64,000 bases of DNA from Sulfuricurvum sp. (lineage in GTDB: Bacteria; Campylobacterota; Campylobacteria; Campylobacterales; Sulfurimonadaceae): assembly GCF_028681615.1 (NCBI RefSeq), contig NZ_JAQUHV010000004.1, positions 62,001 through 126,000 of the forward strand. Reading direction: 5' to 3'. This document shows positions 30,973 to 40,488 of this stretch, piece after piece (position 1 is the stretch's first letter; each line of letters starts with the position of its first letter). The translations under genes and the position numbers were made by a program. The notes below the pieces were generated by a model. That model saw nothing but the letters and a program-made list of their open reading frames with translations. It had not been told where the DNA came from and did not search any database.

Positions 30973-31732
30973 TATTAAAAATTTAGAACGTCGTTGGCTC
31001 AAGTATAAAATACTCTCCTACATGCCATATATTCTTGTATTTATGATATCTATCGTCTTAATAATTGGAATTTCTATTTGGAAGCACTTAGATCAAAGTG
31101 AAATTCAAGTAAATGACACTCACAAGCAATCAGTAATACCGGTTACAGTTGTTAAACCATCGATACAGCCAGTGATTCCGGAAGAAAATACGACTTTTCT
31201 CGAACCTTCAATGGATTTTATTCAATCCTTTCAAAGCGTCCCTGTATCAACTGAAACATCTGATCAGCAACGCTCCAATGTTATTACTAAACCTGTTCAG
31301 GCACATACTACCGCTGTACAAACTCCTAAAGTATTAACCGTTCCAGAGTATACACCTCCTTCCCAAGCCGCACCTGTAGTATCAAGCAACACGAACAATA
31401 ATCAATTAATTTCAATCAAAGTGGATGAATCAAAACTTGATATAACTAGTTTAGAAAGACGTTTTAAAGAGACTTCTAATGCGAATCTAGGTCTTTTCAT
31501 TGCACGTTACTATTATGAACATGGAAACTATGATGGCGCTTATAATTATGCTTTGAAAACAAATAATGCGAATAGTCGAATCGATGAAAGTTGGATTATA
31601 TTTGCAAAATCACTTGTTAAACTTGGTAAAACAGATCAAGCTAAAAAGACCCTGCAAGTCTATATTTCACAGTCTAATTCAGAAAATGCAAAAGGATTAT
31701 TAAATTCAATCGAAAATGGAAATTTTAAATGA
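30965..31732 (+). CDS. MshN/CtsX-like TPR membrane protein
   Basis: This 255-residue protein has a short cytoplasmic tail, one membrane helix at about 20-39, a Pro/Thr/Ser/Gln-rich periplasmic linker (about 50-150) and a C-terminal TPR-like helical region (about 170-250, ARYYYEHGNYDGAYNYALK). This is the plan of MshN and also fits the membrane protein CtsX encoded near ctsP in Campylobacter. It overlaps both neighbours by a few bases. Confidence 0.6.
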   Translation: MLNIKNLERRWLKYKILSYMPYILVFMISIVLIIGISIWKHLDQSEIQVNDTHKQSVIPVTVVKPSIQPVIPEENTTFLEPSMDFIQSFQSVPVSTETSDQQRSNVITKPVQAHTTAVQTPKVLTVPEYTPPSQAAPVVSSNTNNNQLISIKVDESKLDITSLERRFKETSNANLGLFIARYYYEHGNYDGAYNYALKTNNANSRIDESWIIFAKSLVKLGKTDQAKKTLQVYISQSNSENAKGLLNSIENGNFK

Positions 31733-32271
31733 AATTTTTTATTTTAGTTCTTCTTTTATTCTCAAACTATCTCTATGCAGATGTAAATCAAAAACTTTTT
31801 GAACTCTATCAAAAAGGGATGTATACAGAAGCATGTAATTACGGATATTCTTTTTTTGCGCGTAACGAGCACAATGAACCTTTTGTCTCATTAGTAGGCT
31901 TTGCATGTTTGAAAGCAGATCAAATTGATCGTCTCTCACCAGTAATGTCACAATTAACACAAACACCTGATGCAAGATCAAACAGTGCCTATTTTGCTCT
32001 AATTGTTATGCAAAAAAAACTTTTAATGCGTGCTTTGTATGATAATCAACCCATCCAAAATCTAAAATTTCCAACGAGCACGTACCTTCTTTCTAAAGTA
32101 TTTGATCTTTATGTACAAAATCCGAAAAAGAATGATACCATTAAAGAATATCAAGACCCAAGCAATTTAAGACAAAGTTATAAGCTCTATACCATACAGA
32201 TAAATGACCTAAAGAGCATCGCTATAGATGAATATTATGATAAAATATTAACTGTTCACCACGTATATTAA
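31729..32271 (+). CDS. Unrecognised periplasmic protein in the pilus operon
   Basis: This 180-residue protein has a clear signal peptide (MKFFILVLLLFSNYLYA) and an all-helical, TPR-like mature part (LFELYQKGMYTEACNYGYSFF). I do not recognise a family. Its ATG overlaps the upstream stop and it lies 14 bases before the ATPase gene, so it is part of the operon. The standard MSHA order has no extra gene here. A role as lipoprotein-like pilotin or periplasmic scaffold is possible but unproven; no lipobox is present. Confidence 0.65.
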   Translation: MKFFILVLLLFSNYLYADVNQKLFELYQKGMYTEACNYGYSFFARNEHNEPFVSLVGFACLKADQIDRLSPVMSQLTQTPDARSNSAYFALIVMQKKLLMRALYDNQPIQNLKFPTSTYLLSKVFDLYVQNPKKNDTIKEYQDPSNLRQSYKLYTIQINDLKSIAIDEYYDKILTVHHVY

Positions 32272-32285
32272 AAAGGAATTCAGAT

Positions 32286-34022
32286 ATGGATCGTATTACA
32301 CATGATTTGCTTGAAAAACGCCATATCACGCAGCAACAAATCGATCGATTAACGTCTCGTGGGGTTCAAGATGATACGGTATTAGAAACACTCACCAAAG
32401 TAGGTGCGGTGTCAATTAATTTTATTAAACGTTTTATTGTAGAACAAATCCGTCTTGGACGGTATGAACTCTCAATTATTAAAAATTACCATTTTTTAGA
32501 TGAAGTATCCATATTAACTCATTTGGCAGAAGTCATTGAAGTACCGTTTATAGATTTAGATTCCATTGATATGGACTACCGCCTAGTCGAAAAAATCCCA
32601 ACAACCCAATTTAAACGCTATAATGCACTTCCAATTTCCCAAGATGACATGTACGTAGTTGTAGCCTTTGCTGATCCCCTTAATCTTGAAGCGCAAGAAT
32701 CAATCCAACGACTTTTTCCAAGAAAATCAATTAAAATTGCTATTTCTACAGAAAAACAGATCCAAGCCTATTTATTCAAAATAGAACTAAAAGATAGTGT
32801 AAAAGAACTTGTTGCCAATATCCGAAATGAATTACGCAATATTGGAACAATTGAAGAACAGCAAGAAGCTTCTTCTATCTTGCAGCTCATTGATGTTATT
32901 CTTAAAGCCTGTATCAAGGGGCGTGCAAGTGATATTCACATTGAACCAACCGAAAAAAACTGTGTAGTACGCGGACGGATTGACGGGAAATTAGCTGAAA
33001 TCTTTATATTTGACCGAGATATATATCCTCCGTTAGCTTCACGTATTAAACTTTTGGCCAATCTTGATATTGCTGAACGACGAAAACCTCAGGATGGTCG
33101 TTTTTCTGCTATAGTTATGGATGCTGAATTTGATTTTCGTCTTTCCACCCTTCCCATTATCTATGGAGAATCCATTGTTATGCGTATATTGGACAAAACC
33201 AAGGCATTAGTAAAACTCGAGGATTCCGGAATGGATACAATAAGTTATCAAAAACTTCTGAAAGGTCTTCAGACACCATTTGGTATCATTCTTGTAACCG
33301 GTCCCACAGGAAGTGGTAAAACAACTACTTTGTATGGGGCACTCAATGAGCTCCGTAATGTAGAAGACAAAGTCATTACAGTAGAAGATCCTGTCGAATA
33401 TCGTATGAATTTGATTCAACAAGTTCAAGTAAACCCTAAAGTTGGTCTCTCATTTGCCGATGCACTTCGTTCTATTCTTCGCCAAGATCCTGATAAAATC
33501 ATGATTGGAGAGATTCGTGACCAAGAAACACTTGAAATTGCTATTAAAGCAGCCTTAACTGGACATCTGGTTATTTCAACACTTCATACAAATGATGCTA
33601 TTAGTGCCATCACCCGTATGGCAGATATGGGAATTGAGCCTTATCTTATCAGCGGTGCTCTCGTTGCAGTTCAAGCTCAGCGGCTTGTTCGCCGGATTTG
33701 CAATCACTGTAAAAAAGAAGTTGATATTCCCCAAAATCTTCTCCAAGAGTACAGTGCATTTATTCCGCCTCATACTGTTTTTTATGAAGGAGCAGGTTGT
33801 AAAGAGTGTAACGGTTCAGGATATATGGGTCGGGAAATGATTTGTGAGGTTTTACCAATTACTGAAGAATTAGCGAGTATGATAGCTCGGGGAGCTTCAA
33901 AAGATGATTTAACAAAAGAAGCAAAACGAGAAGGATTTGTAGGAATGTTTGAAAATGGAATGGCTAAAGCGGTTCATGGGATTACAACATTAGATGAAAT
34001 ATTAAGGGTGGCAAAAGGATGA
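32286..34022 (+). CDS. Type IV pilus/type II secretion assembly ATPase (MshE/CtsE)
   Basis: This 578-residue GspE-family ATPase has an N-terminal MshEN-like region (1-170, with an RLG at 56-58), Walker A GPTGSGKT at 339-346, the Asp box, Walker B-type PDKIMIGEIRD and the His box GHLVISTLHTND. A CxxC...CxxC zinc motif follows near residues 465-510. It powers pseudopilus polymerisation at the inner membrane. Its TGA overlaps the ATG of the platform gene. Confidence 0.92.
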   Translation: MDRITHDLLEKRHITQQQIDRLTSRGVQDDTVLETLTKVGAVSINFIKRFIVEQIRLGRYELSIIKNYHFLDEVSILTHLAEVIEVPFIDLDSIDMDYRLVEKIPTTQFKRYNALPISQDDMYVVVAFADPLNLEAQESIQRLFPRKSIKIAISTEKQIQAYLFKIELKDSVKELVANIRNELRNIGTIEEQQEASSILQLIDVILKACIKGRASDIHIEPTEKNCVVRGRIDGKLAEIFIFDRDIYPPLASRIKLLANLDIAERRKPQDGRFSAIVMDAEFDFRLSTLPIIYGESIVMRILDKTKALVKLEDSGMDTISYQKLLKGLQTPFGIILVTGPTGSGKTTTLYGALNELRNVEDKVITVEDPVEYRMNLIQQVQVNPKVGLSFADALRSILRQDPDKIMIGEIRDQETLEIAIKAALTGHLVISTLHTNDAISAITRMADMGIEPYLISGALVAVQAQRLVRRICNHCKKEVDIPQNLLQEYSAFIPPHTVFYEGAGCKECNGSGYMGREMICEVLPITEELASMIARGASKDDLTKEAKREGFVGMFENGMAKAVHGITTLDEILRVAKG

Positions 34023-35266
34023 AATACTTCATAGCAACAATACTTACAAAAGGTAAAAAAGTTGAACATGGTTTTTATGCTGAAAATAAAAAAGAAGCTC
34101 ACTATTTAGCAAAAATAAAATTCTCAGGAATGATTTTAAAAATGGCTGAATCGTCTCCGCCTTTTAAGGATCAACTTCGTCATTTTAAAGAGAGTTTATT
34201 TGCAAATATTAAAAAACGAAAACTTAAACAAGACTCTTTAATTGCATCCATCCGCCAACTAGCTGTCATGGCAAATGCCGGTATTTCGATTCATGATTCA
34301 TTAAAAGAAATTGCTGATGCCACAACAGACAAGACCTTACAAATTGTATTAGGAACATTGGCAGATGATATCAATTCAGGACATAGTCTCTCTCACTCTG
34401 CACGTAAGTTTTCATTTGAACTAGGTAATCTTTCTCTAGCAATGATCGAATTGGGAGAAAAGACGGGTAATATGGCCGAAGCACTTCATAAACTTGCTGA
34501 TATGCTAGAAGAAATTCGTCGTAATATAATAAAGTTTAAAAAAGCAATGGCATATCCTCGGAATGTTATGATTGCAATGGCAATTGCATTTACGGTTCTA
34601 ATATCCTATGTTGTTCCACAATTTAAAACTATTTTTGAACAGCTGCATGCTGAGCTACCACTTCCAACTAAAATTCTTTTGTTTTTAGAACATCTTTTTA
34701 ATACATATGGTCTATACGTTGTTGCATTTATTTTTATTTTTATTTTTACCTTTAAATACATGATAGATCATTATAGAGATTTTAGATACAAATGGCACGT
34801 TTTTTTATTACATGTTTATCTGATTAAAAATATTATTATGTATGCAACACTAAATAGATTTACATTAGTTTTTGCAGAACTTGTTCGTGCTGGTATTCCC
34901 ATTGCAGAAGCACTTGAAACCTCAATTGCCATGATTGATAGTCTCCCGTTGCAAGAACGTTTATATACAGTTCGCTCAACTGTTGAAAAAGGGGGAACCC
35001 TCCATAACGGTTTGGCTGAAACAGGACTTTTTGAAAATATGATTATTCAAATGATTTCTGCCGGTGAATCAAGCGGTCAACTTGATGCGATGATGCAAAA
35101 AGTTATGGAATATTATAAAATGCGCTTTGATGCAATTATTGATGGTCTATCAGAAGCGATTGAGCCTATTATGCTACTTATGATTGCATGTATGGTCGTT
35201 TTGCTTGCATTAGGTATTTTCTTGCCAATGTGGGAAATGGGCAATGCCGTTCAAGGACGACGCTAA
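34019..35266 (+). CDS. Inner-membrane platform protein (GspF/PilC/MshG/CtsF)
   Basis: This 415-residue protein has the tandem T2SSF domains and three membrane helices at about 180-200, 220-245 and 378-402. Family motifs include RQLAVMANAGISIHDSLKEI in the first repeat and FAELVRAGIPIAEALE in the second. It anchors the ATPase and pseudopilin assembly. It ends the operon; no pilin, prepilin peptidase or minor pilin gene follows. Confidence 0.92.
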   Translation: MKYFIATILTKGKKVEHGFYAENKKEAHYLAKIKFSGMILKMAESSPPFKDQLRHFKESLFANIKKRKLKQDSLIASIRQLAVMANAGISIHDSLKEIADATTDKTLQIVLGTLADDINSGHSLSHSARKFSFELGNLSLAMIELGEKTGNMAEALHKLADMLEEIRRNIIKFKKAMAYPRNVMIAMAIAFTVLISYVVPQFKTIFEQLHAELPLPTKILLFLEHLFNTYGLYVVAFIFIFIFTFKYMIDHYRDFRYKWHVFLLHVYLIKNIIMYATLNRFTLVFAELVRAGIPIAEALETSIAMIDSLPLQERLYTVRSTVEKGGTLHNGLAETGLFENMIIQMISAGESSGQLDAMMQKVMEYYKMRFDAIIDGLSEAIEPIMLLMIACMVVLLALGIFLPMWEMGNAVQGRR

Positions 35267-35287
35267 AAAGAGGAGCTAACCCTCCTC
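35265..35287 (-). terminator. Intrinsic terminator overlapping the uvrD stop
   Basis: Read on the minus strand, GAGGAG and CTCCTC form a 6 bp stem with a 6-base loop, followed by TTTTT. The hairpin contains the uvrD stop and its last codons, so transcription would end within bases of the coding end. On the plus strand the same hairpin follows the operon stop but lacks a U tract. Confidence 0.65.
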
Positions 35288-37354
35288 GCTTGAACCTTTG
35301 GCGACCAAAGTGGTGTAGATTTCATCTTTGGGAATCAACCCTGCTTCAAATAAAAACTGTGAAGGGACAAAATTACTTTTCTTGATTTTGTCATATTTTG
35401 CATAACTTAAAAAAAGACGGTCTTTTGCTCGTGTGACAGATACATAAAAAAGGCGTCTCTCTTCTTCAATACTTCCGCTTCGAGACATCAGCTTTCTATT
35501 CGGAAATCGCCCATCCATCAAATCGATTACATAAACTTCCTGATACTCCAACCCTTTTGAAGCATGAATGCTGAGCAGATGAACCCCTTCGCCCTGCGTC
35601 AGATCTTGTGAGCCCAGCACCATTGCATTTAAAAATCGTTCATGATCTTTATAAGGACGGGAAAGTTCGAAAAGCAACGTACATTTTCGACGAATTCTCT
35701 CTTTGGATTCCGTTTTTGCACGCTCATCAATAGAACCGTTTTCTGTAGTAGCCCGTCTAGTTGAAAGCATCTCAATTACGTGTCCGTATAAAGCGGAAAG
35801 AGCAATTTTTTGAACAGCTGCTTTTGGCTCTTTAATATCTCGCAATTGCCGGAAAAGGATAAATAAATCGTGTAAAAAAGTGGCCGAATCTTTCGTCAAC
35901 TTTGCATGTTTTAAAATCGGATTGCCCATAAAATTTGGGTCCATTCTAAGCTTGGCAAACCGCCCTGCACTTCCGAGCTCCGCATAATCATCAAATAGGC
36001 CCAATTGGTGATTTAGCCGTCGTTTCTCAAATGGATTTGAGATCTCTGAATCTGGTGAATATAATCCGCGTAAAAATGAACCGCGACCCAATTTTTGCAA
36101 GGCGACAAAAAGTTCTTTGGCAATTGCACTTCCTACCCCTTTAGCATAATCAAACAGATGGATAAATGCCATCATATCCGATTCATTGACGAGCAATGTG
36201 TACATGTCCAAAAGGGCTTTAATCTCTTTGGAGTCAAAAAAACTGGTTCCTCCACGCCGACGGCACGCTATCCCCATTTCACGCAGAGTCGCTTCGATTC
36301 CGTCCGCTGAAGCATTGTTACGAAAAATCACTGCTATTTCTTCACGCGGTGTTGATGAATCTCCGATTTTCTGAGCAATCCCATGATATTGATCAAACAG
36401 TTCATCATAAATAAGCAAAGCAGGACTTTGGGCTTCTGCCGTTCGGGTTACTTCAAGTGCTTTAGGATAGATCCGTTCATTATAGGCTATTACTGTATTG
36501 GCCAAAGAGAGAATCGGAACTGTTGAGCGATAATTTTTATTAAGGGTATATACTTTGGCATCGGGAAAATTGGTTGTAAATGAGCCGATAATCGAGATAT
36601 CAGCACCGTTAAAAGCATAAATACTCTGGTCATAATCCCCGACACAAAAGAGTGAGGGTGGACGCATAGCGTTGATTAATGTCCCTTGAAGTGCATTCGT
36701 ATCCTGGTATTCATCAATCAATACTTCTTTGTATCCCAAATTACTCTCGCGTGCCAAATCGCGCATATGAAGGAGCAAATCATTGAAGTTAACAAAACCG
36801 TACTCTTTTTTCAGCGCTTCGAATTCATCGATAATATCAGCATAAATAGCGGCATAAACCGCATGTTCATCTTGCCGGGTTAAAATCCATTCTTCAAAAT
36901 TAACATTAAGCTCCGTATTTTGGTAAAACGAATAAACATCGTAAAGATAATTGGCACCATAGGCCGATGTTGCGCAATCAATATGACTAAAGGTCCGTTT
37001 TTCATAAACGCTGCGAAAAAGTGTTTTAAGTTCACGCGGCTGCTTGAGAACGACTTTCCCTTCTTTTCGTTTGAGCCACCGATAGCTCACCGCATGAAAT
37101 GTCCCGGCATCGATCTTGGATGCAATTTCGCGACCGAAAAATGCTGCTACACGCTCAACCATTTCCTGCGCCGCTTTATTGGTAAAAGTGAGAAGTAAGA
37201 TTTCTTCGGGTTTTACATTTTGAGAGATAAGATAGGCAATACGCCCTACGATCGTAGAAGTTTTTCCGGTACCTGCCGACGCAATAATAAGATTATGACC
37301 GTACGGAGCAGTTGCGGCAGTATATTGTTGATCGTTAAGACGCGAGAGAGGCAA
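35276..37354 (-). CDS. uvrD: UvrD/PcrA/Rep-family ATP-dependent DNA helicase
   Basis: This 692-residue superfamily 1A helicase has Walker A ASAGTGKTS at 25-33, motif Ia LTFTNKAAQEM, motif II IDEYQDTN, motif III-like VGDYDQSIYAFNGAD, motif IV NYRS and motif V VHLLSIHASKGLEYQEV. It unwinds DNA in repair and replication restart. The TTG start is preceded by AAGGAG. Sequence alone does not decide between UvrD and Rep roles. Confidence 0.9.
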   Translation of the reverse strand: MPLSRLNDQQYTAATAPYGHNLIIASAGTGKTSTIVGRIAYLISQNVKPEEILLLTFTNKAAQEMVERVAAFFGREIASKIDAGTFHAVSYRWLKRKEGKVVLKQPRELKTLFRSVYEKRTFSHIDCATSAYGANYLYDVYSFYQNTELNVNFEEWILTRQDEHAVYAAIYADIIDEFEALKKEYGFVNFNDLLLHMRDLARESNLGYKEVLIDEYQDTNALQGTLINAMRPPSLFCVGDYDQSIYAFNGADISIIGSFTTNFPDAKVYTLNKNYRSTVPILSLANTVIAYNERIYPKALEVTRTAEAQSPALLIYDELFDQYHGIAQKIGDSSTPREEIAVIFRNNASADGIEATLREMGIACRRRGGTSFFDSKEIKALLDMYTLLVNESDMMAFIHLFDYAKGVGSAIAKELFVALQKLGRGSFLRGLYSPDSEISNPFEKRRLNHQLGLFDDYAELGSAGRFAKLRMDPNFMGNPILKHAKLTKDSATFLHDLFILFRQLRDIKEPKAAVQKIALSALYGHVIEMLSTRRATTENGSIDERAKTESKERIRRKCTLLFELSRPYKDHERFLNAMVLGSQDLTQGEGVHLLSIHASKGLEYQEVYVIDLMDGRFPNRKLMSRSGSIEEERRLFYVSVTRAKDRLFLSYAKYDKIKKSNFVPSQFLFEAGLIPKDEIYTTLVAKGSSEEG

Positions 37355-37390
37355 GAGGCTCCTTGAAGCCCCTAAAAAGCAGGAGCTAAA

Positions 37391-37771
37391 TTATGATTTA
37401 AAATTTTTGATCGGTTCTGCTAATCCGAAACCGGGATGATTTTTCACATCCAATACCGCTTGAGCCATAGTCGCATTGTCTTGATTAAAAATAAGCGGAG
37501 CAATGAAGTTAATACACGATTCATCGAGCGGGTCTTGAATAACTGCGATATTATATACAACTACCTTGGAATTTTCATTAATATCCAATAATACACGAAT
37601 ACTCGTAGGCAAATCAAACGAATATTCGCGTAACGCATAAGGATTTACCACAGTAAAACTGACACCTCCATCACAACCTCTAAGAGTTGCGAACAACTCA
37701 TCAATCTCATGCAACTCCACACATTGAATATTCTCAAAGCCTAATATAGTCGATTTCACTTCATATTGCAT
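37391..37771 (-). CDS. fliW: Flagellar assembly factor FliW
   Basis: This 126-residue beta-rich protein has the family block LGFENIQCVELHEIDELFATL and the C-terminal NFIAPLIFN. FliW binds flagellin and antagonises the translational repressor CsrA, so flagellin level controls its own translation. It stands upstream of uvrD, transcribed in the same direction, and is divergent from valS. Confidence 0.9.
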   Translation of the reverse strand: MQYEVKSTILGFENIQCVELHEIDELFATLRGCDGGVSFTVVNPYALREYSFDLPTSIRVLLDINENSKVVVYNIAVIQDPLDESCINFIAPLIFNQDNATMAQAVLDVKNHPGFGLAEPIKNFKS

Positions 37772-37831
37772 TGTTGTCCTTTAAACTATCATTATTCATG
37801 TGAAAGCAAATCGCGTTCCTCTGAATTTTGG

Positions 37832-37837
37832 TATAAT
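37832..37837 (+). promoter_or_regulatory. -10 box of valS
   Basis: A perfect TATAAT with an upstream TTTTGG context lies 32 bases before the valS ATG at 37869. It falls inside the longer reading frame that begins with GTG at 37800, which argues against that upstream start. Confidence 0.55.
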
Positions 37838-37868
37838 TCGCGATATTTTTTGTTACCAAGGCCTTACT

Positions 37869-40487
37869 ATGTCATCTACCCATTACGATCCCAAAAATAT
37901 TGAAGAGACTTACTATCCTATCTGGGAGAACCGAGGCTATTTTGAAATTGACGGAAACCAAGAAATCGTAAAACCCAATAAACATTTCGCCATCATGATG
38001 CCTCCTCCGAACGTTACGGGGCGACTACATATCGGACACTCACTTACTTTTACTCTCCAAGACATCATCGTCCGCTATAAACGGATGGACGGATACATGA
38101 CACTGTGGCAGCCCGGGACCGACCATGCGGGGATCGCGACCCAAAACGTCGTAGAAAAACAGCTCTTGACGGAGGGAAAAACAAAAGAAGAACTCGGACG
38201 CGAAGCATTTTTAGAGCGAGTATGGGCATGGAAAGAAGAGAGCGGCGGAATCATGGTCGGACAACTCCGTAAACTCGGTGTCTCTCCTGCATGGAGCCGT
38301 GAGCGCTTTACGATGGATGAGGGGCTAAAATCCTCTGTCAAAGAGGCATTTGTACACCTTTATAACCAAAACCTTATCGTTCGCGGAAACTACATGGTCA
38401 ACTGGTGTACCCATGATGGAGCCCTCAGTGATATCGAAGTGGAGCACGAAGAGCACCAAGGAAACTTTTACCATATGCGCTACCCGTTCAGCGATGGAAG
38501 CGGTCATATCGTCGTTGCGACCACCCGCCCGGAAACCTATTTCGGCGATACCGCCATCATGGTGCATCCCGATGATGAGCGTTACCTCCACCTCATCGGA
38601 CAAAGTGTCACCCTCCCCCTCATTAACCGCGATATTAAAATCATCGCCGACAGCCATGTTGATCGTGAATTCGGAACAGGTGTCGTTAAAGTCACCCCGG
38701 CCCATGATACGAACGACTACGAAGTGGGCAAACGTCATGATCTCGAATTCATCACCGTATTCGATGAAAAAGGGATGTTGAATCACCACGCAGGCGAGTT
38801 TGAAGGGCTAGAGCGCCTCGAAGCACGCTCCGTTATCGTCAAACGTCTCGAAGAGGCGGGATTTATCGAAAAAATCGAAGAGCATACCCATCAGGTAGGG
38901 CATTGCTACCGCTGTAAAAATATCGTCGAACCCTACATCTCCAAACAGTGGTTTGTCCGCAAAGAGGTAGCGCGCGGCTCCATCGATAAAACCAATGAGG
39001 GGCTAACTCAGTTTTTCCCTCCGCACTGGATCAACAGCTACAACGCGTGGATGGGTGATTTACGCGACTGGTGTATCTCTCGCCAGCTTTGGTGGGGACA
39101 CCGTATTCCGGTATTTTACTGCGATGATTGTAATCATGAGTGGGCAAGTTTGGAAGAAAATCCAACTTCATGCCCTCATTGCGCAAGTAAAAACTTCACC
39201 CAAGACCCTGACGTTCTCGATACATGGTTCAGCTCCGCTCTCTGGCCGTTCTCGACTCTGGGATGGGGGAACGGTGATACTGCGCAAGATCAACTCTTCC
39301 AAAGCGAAGATATGGCTCGCTTTTATCCGAACACCCTCCTCATCACCGGTTTCGACATCCTCTTCTTTTGGGTAGCCCGTATGATGATGATGGGGGAGAG
39401 TTTTACGGGAGAATTGCCGTTTAACCACATCTACCTCCACGCATTGGTACGCGATGAAAACGGTCAAAAAATGTCCAAGTCCAAAGGAAACGTGATCGAT
39501 CCACTCGACATGGTCGAAAAATACAGTGCCGATGCACTCCGCTTTACGTTGGCTGTCCTTGCGGCTCAAGGACGCGATATCCGCCTCAGTAACGACCGAT
39601 TGGAACAAAGCCGTAACTTTACCAACAAACTCTTCAACGCGTCCAAATTCCTCCAAATGAATGTTCCGACATTCAAAGATTTGACGGATCAAGAGATTAC
39701 GACCCCATTGGGTCGCTATATGCTCAGCCGTTTCCACCGTGCTACGGCAGAGACGAGAGCGTTCTTGGATGAATACCGCTTTAACGATGCGGCTACGGTG
39801 CTTTACCGCTTCTTGTGGAATGAGTTCTGTGACTGGGGTATCGAGCTTGGAAAAGCGTCCAAAGAGAGCGTTAACGAGCTGGGAAGCATCTTTAAAGAGT
39901 CGATGAAACTTCTTCATCCGTTTATGCCGTTTATCACCGAGTACCTCTATCATGAGCTTTCAGGGACAACGCTTGAAGAGGGAAATTCCATCATGGTAAT
40001 GGCTTACCCTGAAAATACCCAAACGGATGAGGCTATCGAAGCGGAATTCGCAATCATCATGGATGCCATCGTCACGATCCGCCGTGCAAAAACCCTCGTC
40101 GATCTCGGAAACCAAAAAATTGACCTCGCTTATCTCAAATGCGGCGGCAATCAAGCAATGATGGCACCGTTTATCGTGCGCTTGGCAAAAGTCGAAACAC
40201 TCCACTTTACCGACTCCAAAATCGACAATGCGATCAGTGATATCGGTGAAGCTGTTGAAGTCTATCTACCTACCGATGCGATTGATCTAACACCGATTAT
40301 CGACCGCCTCACCAAACAACGTGAAAAACTCCAAAAAGAGGCCGATAAACTGCGTGGCATGCTCTCAAATGAGCGTTTTGTCGCCAATGCTCCGGAAGCC
40401 GTAATTGCCGAAAACCGTAATGGACTTGCCGATGCCGAAGATAAAATCGGTAAAATTGACGCTCAACTCAGCTCATTAGGCAACTAA
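37869..40487 (+). CDS. valS: Valyl-tRNA synthetase
   Basis: This 872-residue class I synthetase has the HIGH motif PPPNVTGRLHIGHSL, a CP1 editing domain (about 150-370), the KMSKS motif in KMSKSKGNVIDP, an anticodon-binding domain and a C-terminal coiled coil. I set the start at the ATG at 37869 (MSSTHYDPKNIEETY) because of the AAGG site and the family N-terminus. The reading frame opens 69 bases upstream, but the -10 box of its promoter lies inside that extension. Confidence 0.96.
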   Translation: MSSTHYDPKNIEETYYPIWENRGYFEIDGNQEIVKPNKHFAIMMPPPNVTGRLHIGHSLTFTLQDIIVRYKRMDGYMTLWQPGTDHAGIATQNVVEKQLLTEGKTKEELGREAFLERVWAWKEESGGIMVGQLRKLGVSPAWSRERFTMDEGLKSSVKEAFVHLYNQNLIVRGNYMVNWCTHDGALSDIEVEHEEHQGNFYHMRYPFSDGSGHIVVATTRPETYFGDTAIMVHPDDERYLHLIGQSVTLPLINRDIKIIADSHVDREFGTGVVKVTPAHDTNDYEVGKRHDLEFITVFDEKGMLNHHAGEFEGLERLEARSVIVKRLEEAGFIEKIEEHTHQVGHCYRCKNIVEPYISKQWFVRKEVARGSIDKTNEGLTQFFPPHWINSYNAWMGDLRDWCISRQLWWGHRIPVFYCDDCNHEWASLEENPTSCPHCASKNFTQDPDVLDTWFSSALWPFSTLGWGNGDTAQDQLFQSEDMARFYPNTLLITGFDILFFWVARMMMMGESFTGELPFNHIYLHALVRDENGQKMSKSKGNVIDPLDMVEKYSADALRFTLAVLAAQGRDIRLSNDRLEQSRNFTNKLFNASKFLQMNVPTFKDLTDQEITTPLGRYMLSRFHRATAETRAFLDEYRFNDAATVLYRFLWNEFCDWGIELGKASKESVNELGSIFKESMKLLHPFMPFITEYLYHELSGTTLEEGNSIMVMAYPENTQTDEAIEAEFAIIMDAIVTIRRAKTLVDLGNQKIDLAYLKCGGNQAMMAPFIVRLAKVETLHFTDSKIDNAISDIGEAVEVYLPTDAIDLTPIIDRLTKQREKLQKEADKLRGMLSNERFVANAPEAVIAENRNGLADAEDKIGKIDAQLSSLGN

Positions 40488-40488
40488 T

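Noticed and set aside
37800-37868. GTG start 69 bases upstream for valS
   Set aside because: The -10 box of the valS promoter lies inside this stretch, and the family N-terminus matches the ATG at 37869.
39168-39953. 261-residue minus-strand frame inside valS
   Set aside because: It is the antisense shadow of a well-conserved synthetase gene and has no independent support.
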